DNA of 64,000 bases from Chitinophaga polysaccharea (GCF_007829335.1 NZ_VIWO01000005.1:62001-126000), one strand, 5' to 3'; positions 42,820 through 53,280 are shown, counted from the stretch's first letter. Program-made: numbers and translations. The notes: a model not told the origin generated them from the letters alone.

Positions 42820-45111
42820 TCATTTCGGTAATTCACTAGCGGTGAAGGGCTTCTGACGGCCCTGGTTCTGCTTTCTCACCTGTTGTACATCTGCCGCAGT
42901 AATTTTGCCCGCCTTATTATTCCAGGCGCTGCGCAGGAAGGTGAGCACCTCCGCAATATCTGCATCGTTAAACTCATCGCTGGCGCCAATACCTGGCATA
43001 TCGCCGTTGATCTCCGGTGCTTTGTACACTTTACCATGTACTTCTACCGGGCCGGTTAAGCCAAATAATACTATAGAGATAAACGCATTTTTATTGCCAT
43101 TCACCCAATTGCTTTCATTCAGCGGCGGCGCCATGGAGGCAATGCCCTCTCCATTTTTACCGTGACAGGTTTGGCAAACGGTATTGAAGATCTTATATCC
43201 TCTCGGAAGCGATGTACGCAGCGCTTCCATCTTCCTGGCATTGGCTTTATTGTCCAGGTTCTTCAACACTGCCAGCAGTTGCTTACGCAACACCAGCGTG
43301 GTATCAGGATTCCAGGCAGTAACTTGTTTTAACAAGGCAGCTTCCCGATTCACCGCATTATTTACCAGCGCTGCCGCCACATAACGGTTAGGGGCATACG
43401 CTTTTATCATTTTGTCTTCCAGTCGCGCTGCAGCGGCTTTATCTGCTTTACCAAGTACCGGCAACACATACGCCACTACCGGCGCCAGGTAACTATTGTC
43501 TGATAAGGTATCCAGCGAAGCCACGACAGCTTTTGCATTACCGCTGTTTAACACGGAAGACAATGCAGCCAGACCTTGCACTTTCAAAGAGGGATCGGGT
43601 TGTTGCCATACAAAGGCGAGATCTTCGGGATTGAGCTGATGCAGCCCTTCCAGGGTCCACAATGCATGCCGTTGCGTGAAGGGATGCTGGCTGTCTTTCA
43701 GCAGCTCCCTTAAACGGGGCGCCTGGCTTACCTCATGATGATCGATCAGCAACTGCTGTGCTTTATCCCGTATGGCGCCGTTATTGCTGAGCAACAGGCC
43801 GCACAGCGAATCAGGATGCAGTGCTACATTTGCCGGATGGCTGCCGGCCGGGATAACCCGGTAAATACGACCACAGTTGAGCGGCAGCGTGAGCTTCCGC
43901 ATCTTTATTTCATTTTTTAAATATTCAGTGAGATAAGTTTTGTGCTGGAGTATCCCGCGGTACATGTCTGCAATATAGATAGCGCCATCAGGGCCGGTCA
44001 CTAAGTCGACCGGGCGGAAACGCTCGTCATTGCTGGCCAGGAACTCTTTGCCCTGGTAAGCCTGTACACCTTTTGCCACAAAGCTGCTATCGGACAGGAT
44101 GTTTCTTTTAATAAGATTAGCGGAGGGCTCTGCTACAAAGGCGTTGCCGGCATAGGTGGCCGGCAGCAGACCTCCACGGTAAATCAACGGACCGCAGGCG
44201 GCGGTAAAGTTAACCAGCCGTAGACTATCATCCAGCGTACCTTTCTGGTATCCGCGGTTTACGCCTGGTGTAGGATGGAGCGGATACGTGCGGTTGTCGG
44301 GCACAATTTTTTCGTCGAAGCCGGCAGCCCGCTGCTGCAGCGGATTGGTACCACCAAGTCCTGGCGGGAAATAATCGCCCAGCAGGTTCTCGGAGTTATT
44401 ATTATAGTACAGGCGGCCCTGGTCATCTTGTGTGATACCCCATTGTCCGCGGAAATGGGTATCTTGTTTCAGCCATTTGTTGCCCACTTTGCGGTAACGT
44501 TTATCTGATTTTGCATTATAGATCCAGTTGTCCATGGCGCGCAATAATCCATTGGGCTGGTGCTCTACGTTACCACCGGCTGCATACTGATCGTCCACCA
44601 GCGTCCTTTTGCCGGGTTTATCATGATCATTTTCTATAAACCATAATTGTGGAGGCGTGGCTACCAGTACGCCGTTTTCCACCAGGCAAACGGCCCTGGG
44701 CAATACCAGGGAGTCGAGGAATACGGTGCGTTTATCCATGATCCCATCGCGGTTGGTATCTTCCAGGATCACAATTTTTCCATCGGGTTTATCTTCACCG
44801 GTACCGGCAGTATCGGGCATAAAGCCCGTCATTTCTACTACCCACATGCGCCCTGCTTCATCGAAAGTCATGGCCACCGGGGCTACCACCAAGGGCTCGG
44901 TGGCTACCAGCTGTACTTCCAATCCTTTGTCGAACACCATGTGGCTGATGGCCGTTTTTCCGTCTAGTACGGGCGAGTTGGCATACTGTTGCCGCATGGC
45001 AATTGAGTCTTCTTCGTGTTTGCTTTTTTTATCTTGTTGTTTTCCCTGGTGACATGCGCCCAGTAAGGCGATGGCTAACGTGGAAAGGAGAAAATAATGA
45101 TTGCGCTGCAT
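42820..45111 (-). CDS. Lipoprotein with sorbosone-dehydrogenase-like beta-propeller and cytochrome c domain
   Basis: A 763-residue protein with a lipobox AIALLGAC at about residue 19. Residues 55-430 form an NHL/sorbosone-dehydrogenase-like propeller of the PVC-type membrane-bound dehydrogenase class (WVVEMTGFMPDTAGTG, AVCLVENGVLVATPPQLWF, VDLVTGPDGAIYIADMY). A helical HEAT-like part (about 450-640) follows. A C-terminal cytochrome c domain has the haem motif CQTCH in NTVCQTCHGKNGEG and the Met ligand probably near GDMPGIG. It likely passes electrons from a periplasmic sugar or alcohol substrate. The substrate is unknown. Diverges from the NupC-type gene. Confidence 0.88.
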   Translation of the reverse strand: MQRNHYFLLSTLAIALLGACHQGKQQDKKSKHEEDSIAMRQQYANSPVLDGKTAISHMVFDKGLEVQLVATEPLVVAPVAMTFDEAGRMWVVEMTGFMPDTAGTGEDKPDGKIVILEDTNRDGIMDKRTVFLDSLVLPRAVCLVENGVLVATPPQLWFIENDHDKPGKRTLVDDQYAAGGNVEHQPNGLLRAMDNWIYNAKSDKRYRKVGNKWLKQDTHFRGQWGITQDDQGRLYYNNNSENLLGDYFPPGLGGTNPLQQRAAGFDEKIVPDNRTYPLHPTPGVNRGYQKGTLDDSLRLVNFTAACGPLIYRGGLLPATYAGNAFVAEPSANLIKRNILSDSSFVAKGVQAYQGKEFLASNDERFRPVDLVTGPDGAIYIADMYRGILQHKTYLTEYLKNEIKMRKLTLPLNCGRIYRVIPAGSHPANVALHPDSLCGLLLSNNGAIRDKAQQLLIDHHEVSQAPRLRELLKDSQHPFTQRHALWTLEGLHQLNPEDLAFVWQQPDPSLKVQGLAALSSVLNSGNAKAVVASLDTLSDNSYLAPVVAYVLPVLGKADKAAAARLEDKMIKAYAPNRYVAAALVNNAVNREAALLKQVTAWNPDTTLVLRKQLLAVLKNLDNKANARKMEALRTSLPRGYKIFNTVCQTCHGKNGEGIASMAPPLNESNWVNGNKNAFISIVLFGLTGPVEVHGKVYKAPEINGDMPGIGASDEFNDADIAEVLTFLRSAWNNKAGKITAADVQQVRKQNQGRQKPFTASELPK

Positions 45112-45259
45112 GTTTTTAATTCGATTGCAAAAGATAAAAATACATTTCTGCCTATATTTTTTCTGAAAAATTATATGAGATAACAGTTTAGTATTTCCAA
45201 AGGCAAAAAAACCTATCTTCGTCGCTTCATTGCATACATTTTACGATTTATTTGCATTT

Positions 45260-46522
45260 ATGGAACGCTTTCAGGGCATTTTTGGCATTGTCCTCATCCT
45301 GGGTATTGCCTTTTTATTTTCCAACAACAGGAGTAAAATAAATTACCGGCTCGTTGTTACCGGTATAGGATTACAACTACTGATTGGCCTTTTGGTATTC
45401 AAGGTTCCGCCTATTACCTGGTTCTTTAAGAAAGTAGGTGATGCTATGGGTAAACTGGAAGCATTTGCCGCCAAGGGAGCATCCTTTGTATATGGTGGTA
45501 TCGGCGTATCGCAGCGGGATGGCAGCATCAAGGATTTTGCCGGCGGTGGATTTGTATTTGCCTTCAACGTAACAGCCACTATCATCCTGGTATGTGTGCT
45601 GGTAGCCGTATTATATCATTATGGCATTATGCAGCGCGTGGTAGCGGTTATTGCCCGGGCGATGAACGTTGTGATGCGGGTAAGCGGCGCCGAAGCTTTA
45701 AGTAACGTGGCCAGTGCATTTGTAGGCCAGGTAGAAGCCCAGGTAATGATACGTCCTTACCTGTCGAGCATGACCAAAAGTGAAATCCTGGCTTCCATGA
45801 GTGGAAGTTTGGCTTGTATTGCCGGTGGTATCCTGGTGGTATACGCCAACATGGGCTTCCAGGCAGGAATGGACATTGCGCCTTTCCTGATCACCGCCAG
45901 CCTGATGGCGGCGCCGGGCGCGCTGGTGATTTCCAAAATCGTATTTCCGGAAACAGAGGAAAGCGTGACTATGGGCCGTGTTAAAATGGAAGTAAAGAGC
46001 AACTATACCAACGTGATTGATGCCATTTCCCATGGCGCCGGCGATGGTTTTAAGATAGCCATGAACGTTATTGCCATGCTGATCGGTTTTATTGCACTGA
46101 TTGCACTGGTAGACTGGTGCCTGATCAATATCGGGCATTTGTTCAACCCCCACTTCGACCTGAGCCTGGACTGGATTTTCGGTAAATTGTTTATGCCGAT
46201 GGCCTGGGCCATGGGCGTGCCTAAAGGAGATGTACAAAGCGTGGCTACCCTGCTGGGACAAAAGCTGACCATCAATGAGTTTGTAGCGTTTAAAAGCCTC
46301 ACCAGCCATAGTGTACCGGTGATATCTCCGAAAGGGATAGCTATAGTGACCATTGCCATTGCAGGCTTTGCCAACTTCAGCAGCGTGGGTATGCAGATTG
46401 GCGGTATCGGGGAACTGGCGCCTGACCGGAGAACAGACCTGGCTAAACTGGGACTGAAAGCGTTGTTATGTGGTACGCTGGCCTCGTATATGTCGGCCAC
46501 CATTGCAGGCATGCTGATCTAA
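45260..46522 (+). CDS. NupC-family concentrative nucleoside transporter
   Basis: A 420-residue inner-membrane protein with about ten helices. Key family stretches are SNVASAFVGQVEAQVMIRPY in the substrate loop, MSGSLACIAGGILVVYANMG, and GFANFSSVGMQIGGIGELAP near the C-terminus. Such transporters move nucleosides with H+ or Na+. The start at 45260 (MERFQGIFGIV) is taken because the frame upstream only offers a TTG at 45230. A weaker box TATCTTCG lies at 45214-45221, giving a leader of about 35 nt. A short terminator follows. Confidence 0.92.
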   Translation: MERFQGIFGIVLILGIAFLFSNNRSKINYRLVVTGIGLQLLIGLLVFKVPPITWFFKKVGDAMGKLEAFAAKGASFVYGGIGVSQRDGSIKDFAGGGFVFAFNVTATIILVCVLVAVLYHYGIMQRVVAVIARAMNVVMRVSGAEALSNVASAFVGQVEAQVMIRPYLSSMTKSEILASMSGSLACIAGGILVVYANMGFQAGMDIAPFLITASLMAAPGALVISKIVFPETEESVTMGRVKMEVKSNYTNVIDAISHGAGDGFKIAMNVIAMLIGFIALIALVDWCLINIGHLFNPHFDLSLDWIFGKLFMPMAWAMGVPKGDVQSVATLLGQKLTINEFVAFKSLTSHSVPVISPKGIAIVTIAIAGFANFSSVGMQIGGIGELAPDRRTDLAKLGLKALLCGTLASYMSATIAGMLI

Positions 46523-46545
46523 TAGCACGCATCTATCATATTCGG

Positions 46546-46575
46546 AAAGCTGGTCAATCAGATCAGCTTTTTTTA
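46546..46575 (+). terminator. Terminator after the NupC-type gene
   Basis: 7-bp stem AAAGCTG (46546-46552) with CAGCTTT (46564-46570), followed by more T. Modest but well placed. Confidence 0.65.
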
Positions 46576-46739
46576 TGTTGCCGACGGGTATATATCTCCA
46601 TAAAAAAAACAGTGAATAGCGCGTAGCCAACCACTGTTTAAATATATTTATCGGAAAAATATTTCAAAATAAGGGTAGACAAAGCCAGGGTAAAGCAATT
46701 GCCCACCTTCGTTTGCCTGTATCCGGTTCCGGGATCAGA

Positions 46740-47135
46740 CTACTCGAGTCTTTTCACCAGGTCGGCCTGTACAGCTGCCCATGCTGGACCCTGGCCAGAT
46801 TCTTCCCAGAATTTCTTCATTTCAGAACCAGCTACAATCTTGTTTACCACAGCGATGGCCTGATTTCGGATTGCGCGGGTAGCAATCAGATTTAAGATAT
46901 CCAGTCTCTCCAGCGGGTCTTCCGGAAAATCTTCGCTGGGACGGCTCACCAGTGCCGCCACTGTTTCTGCTGCTGCCAGCCCCTCTTCACAATCTGGTAT
47001 CTCCAGTGTTTCGATGTTGTTCATGATACGTGCTAACGTATCCGTCACCAATCCACCATCTTTGTTGTCTATCAGGTCAAATATCCAATCCTGTGATCCT
47101 TCATTTTCAAAATTCCTGGTGCCCCATGCGCCCAT
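46740..47135 (-). CDS. DUF4259 domain protein
   Basis: A 131-residue acidic protein with the family start MGAWGTRNFENEGSQDWIFD and a helical remainder including ETVAALVSR and EDPLERLDIL. DUF4259 proteins are small and cytoplasmic, with no known function. It lies 77 nt after smc on the same strand, so it may be a distal gene of that unit. Confidence 0.85.
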   Translation of the reverse strand: MGAWGTRNFENEGSQDWIFDLIDNKDGGLVTDTLARIMNNIETLEIPDCEEGLAAAETVAALVSRPSEDFPEDPLERLDILNLIATRAIRNQAIAVVNKIVAGSEMKKFWEESGQGPAWAAVQADLVKRLE

Positions 47136-47212
47136 AGTGTTTACGTTTTTTTATTTTTTCTAGAATAAAGAATAAAGTTGTCGAATGCTTTTACAACAAT
47201 TAAACCAGTTAA

Positions 47213-50200
47213 CTAGTTCAGACTTCTGAAATCTACTGGTACCAGCTTACTTACCCCCGGTTCCTGCATAGTAACGCCGTAAATAACGTCTACAGCGGCC
47301 ATGGTTTGCTTGTTGTGTGTTACAATAATAAATTGTGAATTATCGGAAAACTTCCTGATCATATTGGTAAACTTGCCCACATTGGCATCATCCAGTGGCG
47401 CATCCACCTCATCGAGGATACAGAACGGCGCCGGTTTGATCAGGTAAATGGCAAACAACAGCGCGGTAGCGGTCAGGGTTTTCTCCCCTCCCGACAGCTG
47501 CGTAATAGCCGCGGGGCGTTTACCTTTTGGTTTCGCGATAATTTCAATACCGGTATCGGCCAGGTTTTCGGGATCACTCAGGATCATATCGCACTGGTCT
47601 TCTTCGGTAAACAACGCCTTAAATACACGGATAAAGTTTTCCTTTACCTGGTTGAAAGTGTCGAGGAACTTCTGGTTGGCGGTTGACTCTACCTCCTGGA
47701 TAGTGGCCAGCAGAGAGTCTTTCGCGTTTACCAGGTCGGTCTTTTGTTCCAGGATAAATTCATATCTCTTTTTCATTTCCTGGTAAGCTTCGATGGCAGT
47801 AGGGTTAATTTCACCCATATTCTCCATGCGCTTCTTGAGTCGCTCCGCACTGGCCTGCAGCTCTTCTACCGGCAGTTCGGAACTCCGCTGTTCATCAATG
47901 ATTTCATCGAGGTTCACTTTAAACTCCACGCTGAGCCTTTCCTTCATGGTGGTCAGTTGCAGTTTCAGCTCATTCACTTTATCCTTGATGGTATTAAGTT
48001 GTTGTTCCAGTTGTTCTTTGGCCCGCTGTTTAGTTCTCAGTGTGCTTTCCAGCTCCTGGAGGTGGTTACGGAAATTATAGTATTCCTGGTCTTTTTCGTT
48101 GAGCGCCTTTTCGTCTTCTTCACGCTGGCGGAATAGTTCTACCAGTCCATCATCTGCGTGGCTTAATTTTTCCACCACGGTGGCTATATTGGCGACCGCA
48201 TCTTCCAGCTGTGTTTTATTGCTGGTGATCTGGGTGTGGAGATCGGTCAGCTGTTTGCGTTTAAATTCCAGTTCCTGCTTGAGGGCCTGTACCTTGCTCT
48301 GCTGGCGGGTATGCTGCAGGTTCTGGTTATTAAACTGTACAGTGGCCATGTTAAACTGTTGTTCCGCCTCCTGGGCCATGCGGTCGGCATCTGCGATGCT
48401 GTCCTGCAGTTCAGCTACTCTTTCATTCAGGCTATCGAGTTCGTCTTTTACGCCGGAAATGCTTTCCTGGTTGGTTTCCAGGGATTGCTGCATTTCTTCG
48501 AGGCGTTTATCGCCGGCTTCGATGAGGTGGTGAAAGTTTTCAATCCGGTTCTGGAGGCCAAAGAGCTGGTTGCTCAGTTGGTTTACCTTTTCACGGGCGG
48601 CGTTGAGGTTACTTTCGTTTAACTGGCTGTTATATCCGAGTACTTCGTTGTGTTTGTCTTGCAAAGCCACTCTCAGCCGGCCTACTACCGCTTCGAGGTC
48701 TTTGATTTCTACTTCCAGCTTTTCCAGGTTCTTGGCCCTTCCCAGCTTTTTGCCTTCAAAGAGTCCTACAGAACCACCACTGATATTATATTTACCGCGA
48801 TGCATGCGGCCAGATTTCTCTACCAGCAGCATTCTTTCGTCGGCCAGCTGGCTGAATTCCAGGCGGGTGAGGTCTTCCCCGATAAACACTTTACCGAGCA
48901 GGTGCTGCCCCAGGCCTTTATATTTTTCTTCTATTTCCACCACTTCCAGCGCGGGGATGGTGCCAGGAGGCGCCAGCAGCGGCGTGGAGTCAGTACGGAA
49001 CTGGTCCAGGATAAAGAAGTTGGCTTTCCCTTTCTTGTTACTGTCGAGCAGCTGGATGGCCTGTACCGCCTCGTGCACATTGTTGACTACGTAGTAGCTC
49101 AGGTAAGGCTCGAGGAGATTTTCCACGCAGGTACGGTATTCTTCCTTACAAAAGAATATATCACTGAGGATGGGGGCATTATTATTCCAGTCGGGATTCT
49201 TTTTCAGGAACTTGATACTTTCAGGGTAGCCTTCCAGGCTGTCTACCAGCGATTTGAGGAGGTCGTACTCGTTCTTTTTGGAATCGAGGCTACGGTTTTC
49301 ATCCACCAGTTTATCGCGGAGTCCTTCAATATCGGATTGGGTAGCGAGGATCTTGCTTTTGGTTTCTTCCTGGAAGCGGACCATGTCATCCAGCTCTGTT
49401 TTGCTGGTATTCAGCGTTTCCTGCAGGGCTGTTTTCTCCGTTTCCAGTTGCGCAATTTGTTGCAGGCGATTGGCCTTTTCTTCCTGGAGTTGCTGCATAC
49501 TACGTTGCAGGTTCATCACGGAAGTATCGGCAACGGCTACTTTCTTTTCGGCTTCAAACTGTTGGCGTTGCCAGCGTTGCTGGTCGTTGCGCAGGGTTTC
49601 GAGGGCCTGTTTCTTTTGATGGAAGCGTTCTTTCTTTTCCTCCACCATGTCGCGCAATGTTTCCAGTTCGTCGGCCATGGTTTCGAACACTTCGTTCTCC
49701 TCTACCACCTGTTTTTCTGTAAATTCAATGGAGGCGGTGAGTCCCTGTAATTGTCCTTCTGCACTGTTGAGGAAGTCGTTAATATTTTTTTCCCGTTCGC
49801 GCAGGTAGGTCAGTTGCTGCGTGGCGAGGTTTTTATCGTTTTCTTTGGTACGGATGGTGGATACCAGCTCATTAAAAGATTTCTGCATGGATTGCAGTTC
49901 TCTTTCTTTGGCTACGAAATGGAGCTTATCTTGTTCCACGGCCGCTTCGGCGGTGAGGATTTCTGTTTCCAGGGCCAGTTTACGGTCGCTTTCCGATTGT
50001 TGGGTATCCGACAGTTCCTTGAAGGTGATGTTAAATCCTTCCAGGGCGGCTTTGGCCAGTTCAATGCTGATATCGCGGTATTCCTTTTTTACCTCGTAGA
50101 AGCGTTCGGCTTTGCGGGCCTGGCTTTCCAGGGTTTTAAGGTTATTGTTGATCTCGAACAGGAGGTCTTCAATGCGGTTCAGATCTCCTTCGGTGGCATC

Positions 50201-50743
50201 CAGCTTGGATTTGGCTTCCTTTTTACGGGTTTTGTAGATAGAGATACCGGCCGCCTGTTCCAACATCCGGCGACGGCTGTTTTCCTTATCCTTGATAATA
50301 TCGTCTACCATTCCCAGTTCGATGATGGCGTAGGAGTCGGTGCTCACGCCGGTGTCCATGAACAGGTTATGGATATCTTTCAGGCGGCAGGCTACGTCGT
50401 TGAGACGGTATTCGCTATCGCCATTTTTGTAAAATTTGCGTGTAATCGTCACCGTGGTAAACTCGGTGGGGAGTACATTTTTGGTATTCTCGAAGGTGAG
50501 GCTAACTTCCGCCATCCCGCTGGCGGAACGGCTTTTGGACCCATTGAATACCAGGCCAGCCTGGTTATCAGATCTGAGGTTGCTGATTTTATGTTCGCCG
50601 ATTACCCAGCGAATGGAGTCGATGATATTACTTTTGCCACAACCGTTTGGCCCAATCACCCCAGTGATGCCTTCGTCAAACTGCAAAACGGTTTTATCTG
50701 CAAAACTTTTAAAGCCTTTAATTTCTAGTGTTTTTAAGCGCAC
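47213..50743 (-). CDS. smc: Chromosome segregation protein SMC
   Basis: A 1176-residue condensin ATPase. The N-terminal head has Walker A GPNGCGKSNIID at about residue 32. A long coiled coil (about 170-500 and 680-1010) flanks the hinge, which includes LSDIFFCKEEYRTCVENLLE. The C-terminal head has the signature TQLSGGEKTLTATALLFAI and Walker B FCILDEVDAPLDDANV. The start is a GTG at 50743 that gives the usual N-terminus MRLKTLEIKGFKSFADKT. A TATCTTTG box lies 27 nt upstream. It compacts and organises the chromosome with ScpA/ScpB, which are not in the window. Confidence 0.97.
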   Translation of the reverse strand: MRLKTLEIKGFKSFADKTVLQFDEGITGVIGPNGCGKSNIIDSIRWVIGEHKISNLRSDNQAGLVFNGSKSRSASGMAEVSLTFENTKNVLPTEFTTVTITRKFYKNGDSEYRLNDVACRLKDIHNLFMDTGVSTDSYAIIELGMVDDIIKDKENSRRRMLEQAAGISIYKTRKKEAKSKLDATEGDLNRIEDLLFEINNNLKTLESQARKAERFYEVKKEYRDISIELAKAALEGFNITFKELSDTQQSESDRKLALETEILTAEAAVEQDKLHFVAKERELQSMQKSFNELVSTIRTKENDKNLATQQLTYLREREKNINDFLNSAEGQLQGLTASIEFTEKQVVEENEVFETMADELETLRDMVEEKKERFHQKKQALETLRNDQQRWQRQQFEAEKKVAVADTSVMNLQRSMQQLQEEKANRLQQIAQLETEKTALQETLNTSKTELDDMVRFQEETKSKILATQSDIEGLRDKLVDENRSLDSKKNEYDLLKSLVDSLEGYPESIKFLKKNPDWNNNAPILSDIFFCKEEYRTCVENLLEPYLSYYVVNNVHEAVQAIQLLDSNKKGKANFFILDQFRTDSTPLLAPPGTIPALEVVEIEEKYKGLGQHLLGKVFIGEDLTRLEFSQLADERMLLVEKSGRMHRGKYNISGGSVGLFEGKKLGRAKNLEKLEVEIKDLEAVVGRLRVALQDKHNEVLGYNSQLNESNLNAAREKVNQLSNQLFGLQNRIENFHHLIEAGDKRLEEMQQSLETNQESISGVKDELDSLNERVAELQDSIADADRMAQEAEQQFNMATVQFNNQNLQHTRQQSKVQALKQELEFKRKQLTDLHTQITSNKTQLEDAVANIATVVEKLSHADDGLVELFRQREEDEKALNEKDQEYYNFRNHLQELESTLRTKQRAKEQLEQQLNTIKDKVNELKLQLTTMKERLSVEFKVNLDEIIDEQRSSELPVEELQASAERLKKRMENMGEINPTAIEAYQEMKKRYEFILEQKTDLVNAKDSLLATIQEVESTANQKFLDTFNQVKENFIRVFKALFTEEDQCDMILSDPENLADTGIEIIAKPKGKRPAAITQLSGGEKTLTATALLFAIYLIKPAPFCILDEVDAPLDDANVGKFTNMIRKFSDNSQFIIVTHNKQTMAAVDVIYGVTMQEPGVSKLVPVDFRSLN

Positions 50744-50770
50744 GTCGTACTCCGAGGTTTTTTAAGGCGT

Positions 50771-50778
50771 CAAAGATA
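50771..50778 (-). promoter_or_regulatory. TAnnTTTG box of smc
   Basis: Minus-strand TATCTTTG ends 27 nt before the smc GTG. The nearest TTG upstream is too close (11 nt) to be the partner element. Confidence 0.5.
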
Positions 50779-50937
50779 TAATTTTAAATCAAAAAGTAAT
50801 TTAAGTGAGAAGCCATAATATACCGTAATTATTTATACACAATTGCCAGCCAATAGCCTCTGTCCGCAGTATGCCGCGATCACCTAAGAGTCTGATTATA
50901 AATATAGTAAAAAGAACAATTACAATTAAATTTGGTG

Positions 50938-50971
50938 TTGGAAAAAACCGAAAAGCTTTTCCCTATCTTTG
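50938..50971 (+). promoter_or_regulatory. Promoter of the FUSC gene: TTG-N23-TAtcTTTG
   Basis: TTG lies at 50938-50940 and TATCTTTG at 50964-50971, 23 nt apart. This is the same spacing as at corA. It lies inside the longest open frame, which shows that the coding start is downstream. Confidence 0.65.
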
Positions 50972-50993
50972 GCCATCAAAAACCCGTATACGT

Positions 50994-53228
50994 TTGCGTA
51001 CAGAACAGCGAATCAATAACATTAAAAATTTCCTTTACAGTTATCATTTCAGCAACGGTATGCGTACCACCATCAGTGTGGTAGTACCTTCGCTGGTATT
51101 TGCGTATTTCGATGAGCTGGGATTGGGCATTGCCATGTCGATGGGGGCGTTGTGTACTGCTCTCAGTGATGTACCGGGTACTATTATCCATAAACGGAAT
51201 GGGCTGATCATCAGCACCATCCTCATTTTCTTTACCGCGTTGGGCACGGGACTGCTGATCCCTTACCCTATCCCAATGGCCTTCTGGATAGTGGTTTGCT
51301 GCTTTGTTTTTGCCATGATGCTGGTATACGGGAACCGGGGCGGCAATATCGGCACCGGCTGTTTACTCGTCATGGTATCCATATTGGGCGAAACCCAGCT
51401 CACGCCGCAACTAACTCTCCTGCACGCTTCTATGGTATTGCTGGGTAGTATCTGGTATGCCGCGCTGGCACTGGTGTTGTGGCAGATACGCCCCTATCTC
51501 AACGTACAACAGGCCCTGGGCGATTGTATCACCCAAACAGCCCGCTACCTGGAGCAACGGGCCAATTTTTATACGCCGGGCGTCAATGTGATCGACAACT
51601 ATAAGGCGGTACTGGCGCAACAGGTGATCGTTAACGAAAAGCAGGAGAATGTCCGGGAGCTGCTGCTGAAAAGACGTTCCGCTCAACAGGGAACTACCAG
51701 CATCAACAAAAGCATGGTGCTTATTTTCCTGGACATGGTAGACCTCCAGGAGCAGATCATGGCCTCCCAAACAGACTACAACGCCCTGCAGGCTGATTTC
51801 AAAGACCTGGACATACTAGAAAAATTCCATACCGTCATCCTGGCCTTTGCACAGGAGCTGCGCAATATCGGTATCGCCGTAGCTGCCGGTCAGCGCTCCT
51901 TACCTAAAAATAACCTGAAGGCAGAAATGGAAAAGGTAAAGCAAGCCATTGCCGACATTACGCTGCAACTGCCCACCCTCAAGGAAAGAACCCGCACCAT
52001 CCCGCTTACCAACATCCTGCAAAACCTGCAGGACATGGCGCAGCGTATTTATAACCTGCATCGCCTTACGCGGTTGGAGCGATTGAAAGACGAATCGATA
52101 GATCCCAAGCTGGAGCTATCAAAATTTACCACCCGCCAGAAATACGACTTTGAAACATTCCGGGATAACCTTACGTTCAAGTCACATATCTTCCGGCATG
52201 CCATCCGTGTAAGCATGGCTACCGTAGCGGGTTATGGGCTAGGGCTTGCCCTGCACCTGGACCGGGTGTACTGGATTTTACTGACCGTAGTGGTGATCCT
52301 GAAGCCCGGTTTCGGGCTTACCAAATCGAGGAGCATTCAACGCCTGATAGGCACTGTTACCGGCGCCTTATTTGCCGCAGGGCTGCTATACCTCACCCAC
52401 AACAATACCGTGATCTTCATCATGATGCTGCTCTGTATCCTGGGCGCTTATAGCTTCATGACTATCCAGTATACGCTGAGTGTATTTTTCACTACGCCCT
52501 TTGTCATTTTCCTGTTACATTTCCTGCATCCGTCCGACCTCTACAATCTTACCCAGCGGGTGCTGGATACCTTTATTGGCGGAGGCCTGGCCTTTTTTGC
52601 CAACATGCTCCTCTGGCCTACCTGGGAGCATAACTTCCTGCCGGATTATATGAAGAAGATGATGAGCGCCAACAGCAAATATTTTGAGTTGGTGATGCGG
52701 GCTTACTCCAACGAAAAGGTGGCCGTCACTGATTTTAAACTGGCAAGGAAAGACACCTATGTAGCTTCTGCCAATATGATGGCGGCCTTCCAGCGTATGC
52801 TGTCAGAACCAAAGAGCAAACAAAAGCATCCATCGGAAGTATATCACTACGTGGTACTGAATCACACCCTTACCTCTCATACCGCTACCCTGGCGGGTTA
52901 CAGCATGCATCATGGTGTGCAGTTTCCCCGCCCGGAATATCGTGAGATCACCGATTACCTGTTGCATTACATGGATCAACTGCAACTGATGATGGACCCG
53001 GCTACCAGCGCCAACGCCCAGCCATCGCCCATTGTTCACGCCTTTGACCGGCTCGATGCGCACCTGGAAAGCCTGGTGCACCAGCGCCAGCAGGAAATTA
53101 ATGAAGGTAAAGGGGCTACCCCTGTGAGGGATGAGATGCTGGAAACAAAACAGGTGCATGATCAGCTGGTTGCTATCCTGTCGCTGATGAAGGACATGAA
53201 TAAAGCGTTGGGGCAGATAAAATTTTGA
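50994..53228 (+). CDS. FUSC-family membrane transporter (YccS-like)
   Basis: A 744-residue protein from the TTG at 50994. The longer frame from 50871 runs through the promoter and is basic and poorly conserved in character. Two blocks of helices (about residues 20-165 and 395-540) are each followed by a cytoplasmic helical part, the duplicated layout of the fusaric-acid-resistance/YccS family. IAMSMGALCTALSDVPG in the first block and VVILKPGFGLTKSRSIQRLI in the second are recognisable landmarks. Probably an inner-membrane efflux pump; the substrate is unknown. Diverges from smc. Confidence 0.88.
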   Translation: MRTEQRINNIKNFLYSYHFSNGMRTTISVVVPSLVFAYFDELGLGIAMSMGALCTALSDVPGTIIHKRNGLIISTILIFFTALGTGLLIPYPIPMAFWIVVCCFVFAMMLVYGNRGGNIGTGCLLVMVSILGETQLTPQLTLLHASMVLLGSIWYAALALVLWQIRPYLNVQQALGDCITQTARYLEQRANFYTPGVNVIDNYKAVLAQQVIVNEKQENVRELLLKRRSAQQGTTSINKSMVLIFLDMVDLQEQIMASQTDYNALQADFKDLDILEKFHTVILAFAQELRNIGIAVAAGQRSLPKNNLKAEMEKVKQAIADITLQLPTLKERTRTIPLTNILQNLQDMAQRIYNLHRLTRLERLKDESIDPKLELSKFTTRQKYDFETFRDNLTFKSHIFRHAIRVSMATVAGYGLGLALHLDRVYWILLTVVVILKPGFGLTKSRSIQRLIGTVTGALFAAGLLYLTHNNTVIFIMMLLCILGAYSFMTIQYTLSVFFTTPFVIFLLHFLHPSDLYNLTQRVLDTFIGGGLAFFANMLLWPTWEHNFLPDYMKKMMSANSKYFELVMRAYSNEKVAVTDFKLARKDTYVASANMMAAFQRMLSEPKSKQKHPSEVYHYVVLNHTLTSHTATLAGYSMHHGVQFPRPEYREITDYLLHYMDQLQLMMDPATSANAQPSPIVHAFDRLDAHLESLVHQRQQEINEGKGATPVRDEMLETKQVHDQLVAILSLMKDMNKALGQIKF

Positions 53229-53280
53229 AAATTTCTTTGCAACATATCGTTATAAGTAATTAATAATGAGATATTTGACA

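Noticed and set aside
42610..42831. 73-codon plus-strand frame between the FMN oxidoreductase and cytochrome genes
   Set aside because: It contains a hairpin, runs into the end of the cytochrome gene and shows no conserved-looking segment.
49751..50728. Long plus-strand open frames opposite smc
   Set aside because: They mirror the coiled-coil codon usage of smc (runs of Leu, Phe and Ser) and are shadows.
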